DNA from: Desulfosporosinus sp. UBA5188
Lineage (GTDB): Bacteria > Bacillota > Desulfitobacteriia > Desulfitobacteriales > Desulfitobacteriaceae
DNA length: 11,761 nt
Reading direction: 5' to 3'
Assembly: GCA_002413075.1 (NCBI GenBank)
Contig: DHWG01000147.1
Location: 8,523 to 20,283 of the forward strand
Shown here: positions 6,557-11,761 of the stretch, in pieces
How positions within the stretch are numbered: the stretch's first letter is position 1
Layout: each line of letters opens with the position of its first letter
The notes under the pieces: model-generated
What the model saw: the letters and a program-made list of their open reading frames with translations, nothing else
Database searches by the model: none
Told to the model about the DNA's origin: nothing
Position numbers and translations under genes: made by a program

Positions 6557-7177
6557 TTGGGCGAAATTATCTACTTGAACCGAGACCACGAAAAGGAAGA
6601 GGCATTAGCTAGAATGATGGGGTCAAAAGACTTTGACCGCTTTGTTAGGATGCGGGATAAGTATGTCACTACTGCAGAATGCCAGGAACTCATATGGAAA
6701 ATAAATAGTAACCAAATCATAAGACTTCGGAGAACGTCACGCCAAGAGATACGCTACCTACATAGTCTCCATTCAGAAAAAGCTGAATCAGAAAAGCAGT
6801 TAGAAATAGAAAAAACTAAAAAGTTTAAAAATAGATTTGAGCTTGAACGCTTAGAGTCTTTTATTCAAAATCTAGATGGTTTAGTCAAGGAAACTTGTGA
6901 CACCCTTGCTGGTTTGGGTGAATTAGTTACGACAACCTTAGAAGCTTATAATTTAGTGGCCTCAGATCACGATATTGCCCAGTTAATCGGGGCTAATATG
7001 CGGGAAGTAGAGATGTATCGAAAGGATTATGAAGAGAGTGGAGAAAGTCGTCATGATTTCTTTGCGAACTTGATCTTTGTTTATCAAGCCGAATCGGAGG
7101 TAGACCAGCCATTGTCCATGGCAATGTACCAGAAATTCATACAGGAACTATATAAGAATATGGAACTGACTCGATAA
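6557..7177 (+). CDS. Unrecognised 206-residue coiled-coil protein with TTG start
   Basis: I do not recognise this family. The frame opens directly after an in-frame TAA (6554-6556), so TTG at 6557 is the first possible start. GAGG lies 9 nt upstream, which supports it; the next ATGs (codons 20-21) have no such site. The protein is highly charged and apparently cytosolic, with no Cys clusters, signal peptide or membrane segment. Residues about 60-110 are rich in Glu, Lys and Leu in a pattern expected for a coiled coil (KAESEKQLEIEKTKKFKNRF at 75-94). Residues about 136-156 (SDHDIAQLIGANMREVEMYR) have the spacing of a helix-turn-helix, so DNA binding is conceivable but unproven. It lies 121 nt downstream of the DUF4145 gene on the same strand, so they may be co-transcribed. 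It is followed by a large hairpin. Confidence 0.75.
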   Translation: MGEIIYLNRDHEKEEALARMMGSKDFDRFVRMRDKYVTTAECQELIWKINSNQIIRLRRTSRQEIRYLHSLHSEKAESEKQLEIEKTKKFKNRFELERLESFIQNLDGLVKETCDTLAGLGELVTTTLEAYNLVASDHDIAQLIGANMREVEMYRKDYEESGESRHDFFANLIFVYQAESEVDQPLSMAMYQKFIQELYKNMELTR

Positions 7178-7234
7178 TAAATCTTCAATCAGTTTCCTGC
7201 ATCTCATTGAACACTTGCAGAATATCATTCATCC

Positions 7235-7280
7235 AAATCACACCCTACTAATATAATAATATATTAGTAGGGTGTGATTT
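7235..7280 (+). terminator. Perfect 21-bp hairpin after the coiled-coil gene; terminator or regulatory element
   Basis: Arms 7235-7255 and 7260-7280 are exact inverted repeats of 21 bp around the loop ATAA. The outer pairs are AAA/TTT, as in many intrinsic terminators, but the flanking sequence GCGCTTTTGCC gives only a broken T-tract. It lies 57 nt past the preceding stop and 59 nt before the cysteine desulfurase ATG. Termination of the upstream gene is the simplest reading. The AT core (TATAATAATATA) also contains a -10-like hexamer, so an operator or attenuator role is possible. Confidence 0.6.
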
Positions 7281-7339
7281 GCGCTTTTGCCTAAGCATTT
7301 AGGTGCTGCTGTTGGCTTTTCTAGGAAAGGAGTCGTTGT

Positions 7340-8482
7340 ATGATTTATTTAGATAATGCTGCAACAACTTGGCCGAAACCACGACAAGTTGTGATGGCTA
7401 TTGAAGAGGTCCTTGTTCACAAAGGAGGAAATGCAGGTCGGGGAGGACACAGTGCGGCAATATTGGCGACCAGATTCATTCATCAGGCGAGGGAAGATTT
7501 GTGTCTTTTATTCGGCACAGATGATCCGACCCGAGTTATCTTTACTCAGAATGCGACGCATGCCCTGAATCAAGCGTTGTTCGGACTTCTGCAGAAAGGG
7601 GATCATGTGATCACGTCCTCAATTGAGCATAATGCGGTGGCGAGACCTCTTTGGGCTCTGAAACAAAGGGGAGTTGAGGTCAGTGAGGTGCCCGGTATAC
7701 CAGGGAAAGAGTTTGATTTAGAGGCTTACGATAAGGCTTTTCGCACGAATACTAAGTTAGTGGTGACGTTGCATGCCTCAAATGTGACAGGCACACTGTT
7801 ACCTGTTCAAGCCATTGGGCAAATTGCCCATGAACACAGAGCTTACTATTTGCTTGATGCCGCGCAAACCGCAGGGGTTTTACCTATAAATCTAGGACGA
7901 CTCGGTGTCGATTTACTTGCTTTTCCTGGACATAAAGGTCTATTGGGACCGCAGGGAACGGGAGGACTCATCATCCAAGCAGGGATTAGCATGGTACCGT
8001 TGCTTTACGGTGGAACAGGCAGTCTCTCTGAAGAGGATCGTCAACCAGATTTTATGCCAGACGCTTTGGAAAGTGGCACTTTGAATGGGCCAGGCATTGC
8101 TGGATTGGGAGCGGGAGTGCGGTACCTTCTTGATGAAGGTATCGATAAAATAAGGACTAGGGAGCAGGCGTTGTGTCGTAGATTATGGAACGGGTTACGG
8201 GAGATTCCAACGATTAAGCTTTATGGAAGTGGCCCAGTCGAGAGACGGTCTCCCATTGTGTCCTTTAATATTGGAGAACTTGATTCTGTTGAAGCGAGCT
8301 TTATACTAGAAGAGAAAGCCGGTATCATCGCCCGGGCGGGATTACACTGCGCTGCCCATGCTCATAGGATGCAAGGAACTTTGGAACAAGGGACGGTTCG
8401 CTTTAGCCCTTCTCATTTTACAAGTGTGGAAGAGATTGAAGCAGCACTGCAGGCGGTAAAGAGGGTCGTAGAAGATTTGTAA
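7340..8482 (+). CDS. Cysteine desulfurase family protein (class V aminotransferase, TIGR01977-like)
   Basis: A PLP enzyme predicted to remove sulfur (or selenium) from cysteine (or selenocysteine), passing it as persulfide to an acceptor. At 380 residues it has typical length. MIYLDNAATTWPKP opens the protein, TQNATHALNQAL is at 69-80, EHNAV at 96-100, HASNVTG at 145-151, LLDAAQTAG at 171-179 (D173), and the Schiff-base Lys199 is in FPGHKGLLGPQGTGG. The catalytic cysteine is C337 in AGLHCAAHAH. The LHCA.HAH signature and start resemble the TIGR01977 subgroup rather than housekeeping IscS/NifS. No iscU, sufU, thiI or selenium gene adjoins it, so the acceptor is unknown. AAAGGAG lies 7 nt before the ATG. 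It stands alone between a hairpin and the metal ATPase promoter region. Confidence 0.93.
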   Translation: MIYLDNAATTWPKPRQVVMAIEEVLVHKGGNAGRGGHSAAILATRFIHQAREDLCLLFGTDDPTRVIFTQNATHALNQALFGLLQKGDHVITSSIEHNAVARPLWALKQRGVEVSEVPGIPGKEFDLEAYDKAFRTNTKLVVTLHASNVTGTLLPVQAIGQIAHEHRAYYLLDAAQTAGVLPINLGRLGVDLLAFPGHKGLLGPQGTGGLIIQAGISMVPLLYGGTGSLSEEDRQPDFMPDALESGTLNGPGIAGLGAGVRYLLDEGIDKIRTREQALCRRLWNGLREIPTIKLYGSGPVERRSPIVSFNIGELDSVEASFILEEKAGIIARAGLHCAAHAHRMQGTLEQGTVRFSPSHFTSVEEIEAALQAVKRVVEDL

Positions 8483-8504
8483 ATTTAAAGGCAGTAGCCG
8501 TATG

Positions 8505-8544
8505 ATAAGGTTTTTATTGCAATAATAAGGTTGTTATGATATTT
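8505..8544 (+). repeat. Two imperfect 20-bp tandem units upstream of the metal ATPase gene
   Basis: ATAAGGTTTTTAT (from 8505) and ATAAGGTTGTTAT (from 8525) recur at exactly 20 bp, about two helical turns. The 20-bp units share 14 positions. They lie between the desulfurase stop and the ATPase promoter region, and the junction includes a 12-bp palindrome, TTATTGCAATAA (8514-8525). A regulator site or a local duplication are both possible. Confidence 0.4.
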
Positions 8545-8547
8545 TAT

Positions 8548-8583
8548 ATATGAACGAATACACATATGAACATATGATTATAT
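8548..8583 (+). promoter_or_regulatory. Putative CadC/ArsR-family operator overlapping the metal ATPase promoter
   Basis: ATATGAACAT (8564-8573) and ATGATTATAT (8574-8583) form an imperfect palindrome matching at 8 of 10 positions per arm. Within it CATATG-AA-CATATG is a perfect 6-2-6 repeat (8563-8576). The motif ATATGAAC occurs again 16 nt upstream (8548-8555). This resembles the ATA-TGAA...TTCA-TAT operators of SmtB/ArsR-family repressors. TATGAT (8573-8578), with ATGAAC 17 nt upstream of it (8550-8555), is a plausible but weak promoter inside the site. TTGCAA-17-TATTTT (8517-8545) is an alternative. Confidence 0.5.
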
Positions 8584-8631
8584 TTATTAGAAACGACAAT
8601 TAAAGAACGTATACTTTTGGGAGGGTAAGAA

Positions 8632-10833
8632 ATGGACGAATCAACACCAGAGGTGGAAGTCCGAGTGAAGTATTGTATAGAAGGAGAATTTTGTGCCAAT
8701 TGTTCGGCAAAGATGGAGAGAGTGTTGAGTTCGACGGAAGGGATGGAAGAGACGACGATCAACTATGCGACCAAGACTGTTTTCTTGCCCCCTTCACGGG
8801 TTGTGCAGGCTCAAGATATTATGGAGAGGATCGAGGTGGGTGTCAAACTAGTACCGAACCATTCGAAGCAAAAAGAGGCGCCAACGGACCATAGTATTGT
8901 TGTAAATAGGGCGAATAAACTGAGACTAATTAGGATCATTTCAGCGTGTTTGCTCTTTGGGGTGGGTTTAATTTTTGACTCGGCTTGGAAAAATAGTTCT
9001 TGGGCGGTTCTGGAGTATCTAGTGTATTTAACGGCTTATTTTATGGTGGGTTATCAAGTACTAGCCAAGGCTGTCCGCAATATATTCAGGGGACAACTCT
9101 TTGATGAGAACTTTCTGATGTCTTTGGCGACCGTGGGGGCGATTGCAATTCATGCCTTGCCGGAGGCGGTTGCCGTCATGTTGTTCTATTCTGTCGGTGA
9201 ATACTTAGAGGAACGAGCGGTCAACCGTTCCCGGAATTCCATTCAGGCTTTGCTTAATTTTCGTCCCGATTATGCCAATTTAATTCAGCAGTTGGAGGTG
9301 ATCAAGGTTGATCCCGAAGACGTGCAGGTCGGTCAGCAGATCTTGGTTCGTCCTGGAGAAAAGGTTCCTTTAGACGGAGATATTGTGAACGGGAGTTCGT
9401 TTGTCGATACATCGGCTTTGACTGGGGAGTCCGTGCCGAGGAAAGTCCAGGTGGGGAATACCATTTTAGCGGGTATGATTAATACGACTGGGGTTCTAAC
9501 CATGCGCGTCACCAAGGTGTTTGCTGAGTCATCGGTACAAAAGATCTTAGATTTGGTGGAGAATGCCAGTACCCACAAAGCAACCACAGAAAAATTTATC
9601 ACAACTTTTGCACGCTATTATACGCCTGCCGTTGTTATTGTGGCAACAGGCATTGCCTTAGTACCTCCACTTTTGATGGGGGGTAATTTTCAGGTTTGGC
9701 TGTATAGAGCTCTGACAATATTGGTTATTTCTTGCCCGTGTGCTTTGGTTATTTCTGTCCCTCTCGGTTATTTTGGAGGGATCGGGGGCGCTTCACGGCA
9801 TGGGATCTTGATCAAAGGCGCTAACTATTTAGAAGCGTTGACAGATCTTCGCACGGTGGTGTTTGATAAGACGGGGACGCTGACGGAAGGCGTTTTCCAA
9901 GTTGTAGAAATCAGCCCGGCAGAAGGTTATACCGAGATGGAACTGTTAGAAATCGCGGCCCGAGCTGAAGCCCATTCCCCTCACCCTATCGCACAGTCAA
10001 TCCGTGAAAAGTATGGGAAAGACTTGAAAGACAGTGATCTGACGGGCTTGCTCAGTTATGAAGAAGTAAGTGGGCAGGGGGTTAGAGCGCTTTTAAGTGG
10101 AAAGACGGTGTTAGTCGGTAAAGCCGGACTATTGGAAGAGGCTGGGATCCCTGTACCAAGACCTTCGGTTGATAGGGGACTAGGGACGGTCGTATACATT
10201 TCCATCGACGGACATTTTGTGGGGAAATTGACGATCTCTGACCGGATCAAGGCGGATTCCAAAGTAGCCATTGCTCGCCTAAATCAGATGGGCATGAGGA
10301 CCGTTATGCTCACGGGGGATAACCAAGCCGTTGCTAGATCGGTTGCGGAGGAACTGGCCGTTCGTGAATATCACTATGATCTCATGCCAGAGGATAAGGT
10401 TGTTTGGCTTGAAACACTTAGCCAAGAAAAGCGTCAGGGCAAAGTAGCGTTTGTGGGCGATGGACTCAATGATGCTCCGGTGTTAACCCGTGCGGATGTG
10501 GGGATTGCTATGGGTGGCTTAGGGTCGGATGCTGCGATTGAAGCGGCGGATGTCGTAATTATGGAAGATCAGCCGAGCAAGCTGGTGGAGGCCATCCATA
10601 TTGCACAGTACACAAAGAAGATTATCTGGCAAAATATTGGAGTTGCTTTGAGTGTGAAATTGGTGTTTATTTTATTGGCGGCCCTTGGACTCGCCAATAT
10701 GTGGATGGCTATTTTCGCTGACGAAGGAGTGGCTCTGCTGGCTATTCTGAATGCCATGCGTGTTCGGTGGTATCAAAGCCCGAGAAATTCTCTTTCCGAA
10801 GCAAGGTTATCTCCAGTGCTTCAAGAAACCTAA
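8632..10833 (+). CDS. cadA: P1B-2 heavy-metal (Zn/Cd/Pb) translocating ATPase, CadA/ZntA-type
   Basis: An inner-membrane efflux pump that exports divalent soft metals using ATP. The 733 residues read as a complete P1B ATPase: a short N-terminal metal-binding domain with C21-x2-C24 (FCANCSAK), then membrane helices, the A-domain TGES at 264-267, the transport motif CPC at 368-370, the phosphorylated Asp412 in DKTGT, the HP dipeptide at 451-452, and GDGLND at 609-614. K676 in NIGVALSVK and D697 in FADEGVALL are the membrane residues typical of the Zn/Cd/Pb subgroup (P1B-2) and absent from copper pumps. It has one N-terminal metal domain, not the tandem domains of some CadA proteins, and an extra Cys at 15. 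GGGAGGG precedes the ATG by 6 nt. The CadC-type sensor gene follows 86 nt downstream with its own promoter, which supports a metal-resistance role. Zn versus Cd preference cannot be read from the sequence. Confidence 0.95.
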   Translation: MDESTPEVEVRVKYCIEGEFCANCSAKMERVLSSTEGMEETTINYATKTVFLPPSRVVQAQDIMERIEVGVKLVPNHSKQKEAPTDHSIVVNRANKLRLIRIISACLLFGVGLIFDSAWKNSSWAVLEYLVYLTAYFMVGYQVLAKAVRNIFRGQLFDENFLMSLATVGAIAIHALPEAVAVMLFYSVGEYLEERAVNRSRNSIQALLNFRPDYANLIQQLEVIKVDPEDVQVGQQILVRPGEKVPLDGDIVNGSSFVDTSALTGESVPRKVQVGNTILAGMINTTGVLTMRVTKVFAESSVQKILDLVENASTHKATTEKFITTFARYYTPAVVIVATGIALVPPLLMGGNFQVWLYRALTILVISCPCALVISVPLGYFGGIGGASRHGILIKGANYLEALTDLRTVVFDKTGTLTEGVFQVVEISPAEGYTEMELLEIAARAEAHSPHPIAQSIREKYGKDLKDSDLTGLLSYEEVSGQGVRALLSGKTVLVGKAGLLEEAGIPVPRPSVDRGLGTVVYISIDGHFVGKLTISDRIKADSKVAIARLNQMGMRTVMLTGDNQAVARSVAEELAVREYHYDLMPEDKVVWLETLSQEKRQGKVAFVGDGLNDAPVLTRADVGIAMGGLGSDAAIEAADVVIMEDQPSKLVEAIHIAQYTKKIIWQNIGVALSVKLVFILLAALGLANMWMAIFADEGVALLAILNAMRVRWYQSPRNSLSEARLSPVLQET

Positions 10834-10866
10834 GATCGTAAAAATTACTTCTTAGCCAGGTTTATA

Positions 10867-10901
10867 TGTTAAAATGAAGGAACAAGGTCTATTCATTTTA
10901 A
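10867..10901 (+). promoter_or_regulatory. Extended -10 promoter and overlapping inverted repeat (autoregulatory operator) of the cadC-like gene
   Basis: TGTTAAAAT (10867-10875) is an extended -10 element; TTACTT (10845-10850) is a weak -35 at 19 nt. TTAAAATGAA (10869-10878) and TTCATTTTAA (10892-10901) are a perfect 10-bp inverted repeat with a 13-nt spacer. It covers the -10 and the predicted start point near 10882. ArsR-family repressors typically bind such TGAA/TTCA repeats at their own promoters, so autorepression is a reasonable inference. Confidence 0.6.
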
Positions 10902-10919
10902 AGTTCGGAGTGATGTGGT

Positions 10920-11324
10920 ATGGCTGTAAAAAAATTACAGGCTGAGGTCGCAATTGATAAACAGGCAACTGAAGAGGACGCTGTGTGTGACATCTTATGT
11001 GTCCATCATGAAGTAATCGATAAATATACAGACCAACTGATTACCGTTGATAGGGCCAACGGATTAGCGGAGTTATTTAAGACGCTGGGCGACCCGACCA
11101 GAATCAGGATTATGGATGCCTTAGCAAAAACGGAGTTTTGTGTTTGTGATCTGGCTGAATTATTAGGATTAAGCCAATCTGCAACATCTCACCAATTGCG
11201 GGTGCTTCGTAACAACGATCTGGTTAAATACCGGCGGGAGGGCAAGATGGTCTACTATTCTGTGCATGACTCTCACGTCTCAGAGCTTTATCGTCAGGGA
11301 TTGGAGCATATCGACGAGAATTAA
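10920..11324 (+). CDS. cadC: ArsR/SmtB-family metal-sensing repressor, CadC-like
   Basis: A 134-residue winged helix-turn-helix repressor predicted to leave its operator when Cd, Pb, Zn or Bi binds. The recognition region is DLAELLGLSQSATSHQLRVL (77-96), followed by the wing KYRREGKMVYYSV. Both CadC metal sites are visible. For the alpha3N site there are N-terminal C23 and C27 (CDILC) and C74 and C76 (FCVCDL). For the alpha5 site there are D117, H119, H130 and E133, with the same spacing (+2, +11, +3) as D101, H103, H114 and E117 of plasmid pI258 CadC. The N-terminal extension that carries C23/C27 distinguishes CadC from SmtB. It lies downstream of the ATPase gene rather than upstream as in pI258. 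GGAG precedes the ATG by 9 nt. A strong terminator follows. Confidence 0.95.
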   Translation: MAVKKLQAEVAIDKQATEEDAVCDILCVHHEVIDKYTDQLITVDRANGLAELFKTLGDPTRIRIMDALAKTEFCVCDLAELLGLSQSATSHQLRVLRNNDLVKYRREGKMVYYSVHDSHVSELYRQGLEHIDEN

Positions 11325-11338
11325 CTTTAATGTTATGA

Positions 11339-11382
11339 AAATATCCCCCCTAATCCCAGCCATGGAATTAGGGGGGATATTT
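11339..11382 (+). terminator. Intrinsic terminator of the cadA-cadC region
   Basis: Arms 11339-11358 and 11363-11382 pair over 20 positions with one C-A mismatch (11355/11366) around the loop GCCA. The stem contains six consecutive C-G pairs (11345-11350 with 11371-11376). The 3' side ends ATATTT. It begins 14 nt after the cadC-like stop. Confidence 0.85.
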
Positions 11383-11564
11383 AGGGTGTATTTAAAATAC
11401 TTATGGGCATATAAGTACATGCAATATGGCCATAGCCCTTATTATACCCAATATATGTTAACATAAGATTAGATCAAGCAGTGGGAGGAGTTGTTTGGCG
11501 ACTTCAATTATCTAAATATTCCATTAATACTTAGAGTATTTAAAAATTTGGAGGTGTTATTCAA
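11383..11564. other. Palindrome-rich leader upstream of the Tat-signal gene
   Basis: No gene is seen in this 182-nt stretch. It contains TACTTAT/ATAAGTA (11398-11404 and 11411-11417, 6-nt spacer), the 12-bp palindrome TATGTTAACATA (11454-11465), and AATACT-TAG-AGTATT (11526-11540) just before the ribosome site. TTGTTT (11491-11496) with TAAATA 16 nt later (11513-11518) is a weak promoter candidate. Several regulator sites are possible, but none can be assigned. Confidence 0.4.
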
Positions 11565-11761
11565 ATGTTAAATGAAATGGAAAAGGAAAAAGTATCACGG
11601 AGAAAGTTCTTAGTGGGATCAGCGGCATTTGCAGTCGGAGCAGTTGCTGCAGGAGTTACCTCAGGAATTAACCCTAAAGCTGTTGCGGCTGCTGCCCCAG
11701 CCCTACCATTTCCTTATCAACTTCTTGATGTGAATCTCGTCAGACAAAGGGGTTATAATAA
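11565..11761 (+). CDS. Twin-arginine signal protein, N-terminal part (3' truncated); possibly split-Soret cytochrome / C_GCAxxG_C_C family
   Basis: ATG at 11565 follows GGAGGTG by 8 nt, and 65 codons are open to the window edge. The N-terminus carries a clear Tat signal: SRRKFLV at residues 11-17, a long small-residue hydrophobic segment (GSAAFAVGAVAAGVTSGI) and a likely cleavage region near NPKAVAAAAP. The protein is therefore exported folded, usually with a cofactor already bound. The start of the mature part, ALPFPYQLLDVNLVRQRGY, resembles the beginning of split-Soret cytochrome c / C_GCAxxG_C_C family proteins of sulfate reducers and Desulfosporosinus relatives, where a PWPY.KLDP..VR..GY stretch precedes the cysteine motifs. 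The diagnostic CxxCH or GCAxxG motifs lie beyond the edge, so this assignment is tentative, while the Tat export call is firm. Confidence 0.85.
   Translation, partial: MLNEMEKEKVSRRKFLVGSAAFAVGAVAAGVTSGINPKAVAAAAPALPFPYQLLDVNLVRQRGYN

Noticed and set aside
8587..8615. TTAGAA-17-TATACT as the main ATPase promoter
   Set aside because: Its start point near 8622 would fall inside the ribosome binding site, leaving the transcript without a usable one.
11491..11571. TTG-started frame of 26 codons overlapping the Tat gene start
   Set aside because: The purine-rich tract is too close to the TTG, and the frame overlaps the strong ribosome site and start of the Tat-signal gene.
1..11761. CRISPR array, insertion sequence, integron, tRNA or rRNA
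   Set aside because: No regularly spaced repeats, transposase or integrase motifs, terminal repeats, or tRNA/rRNA sequences were seen on either strand.

Overview
The window looks like chromosomal DNA from a low-to-mid GC, anaerobic, spore-former-type Firmicute, most likely in the Desulfosporosinus/Desulfitobacterium (Peptococcaceae) neighbourhood. The grounds are Firmicute-style AGGAGG ribosome binding sites and sigma-A promoters, a SAM-I riboswitch on a methionine operon, formate-tetrahydrofolate ligase, a CadC-type repressor, and a truncated twin-arginine protein that resembles the split-Soret cytochrome / C_GCAxxG_C_C family. The genus is an inference.

Layout. Positions 1-254 hold the 3' end of a LysR-type regulator (+). 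It converges, across a bidirectional terminator (276-312), on fhs (342-2012, -). Upstream of fhs lies a second minus-strand unit: a sigma-A promoter (4716-4744), a SAM-I riboswitch (4577-4683) with its terminator (about 4525-4559), then metY (3201-4493) and metA (2273-3196), separated by 4 nt and closed by a hairpin at 2191-2225. Residue 111 of MetA is Glu, which predicts O-acetylhomoserine as product, and that is the substrate of the neighbouring MetY. Next come crcB (5162-5536) and a DUF190 gene (4797-5135), a fluoride-export pair on the minus strand.

From about 5650 the strand switches to plus. Two poorly characterised genes follow: a zinc-ribbon plus DUF4145 protein (5833-6435) and an unrecognised 206-residue coiled-coil protein with a TTG start (6557-7177). 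A 21-bp perfect hairpin (7235-7280) separates them from a TIGR01977-type cysteine desulfurase (7340-8482). After that comes a Zn/Cd/Pb-exporting P1B ATPase (8632-10833) and, downstream rather than upstream of it, a CadC-like ArsR repressor (10920-11324) that keeps both the Cys-rich alpha3N and the alpha5 metal ligand sets. Inverted repeats lie at the predicted promoters of both the ATPase and the repressor. After a strong terminator (11339-11382), a palindrome-rich stretch leads to the start of a Tat-exported protein that runs off the right edge.

How the genes fit together: three functional modules can be read, namely SAM-repressed methionine synthesis by the acetyl/direct-sulfhydrylation route, fluoride efflux, and thiophilic metal efflux with a cognate sensor. 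I see no mobile element, CRISPR array, tRNA or rRNA, and no convincing new multi-gene system. The least explained material is the 5650-7280 stretch (DUF4145 gene, unknown protein and hairpin).
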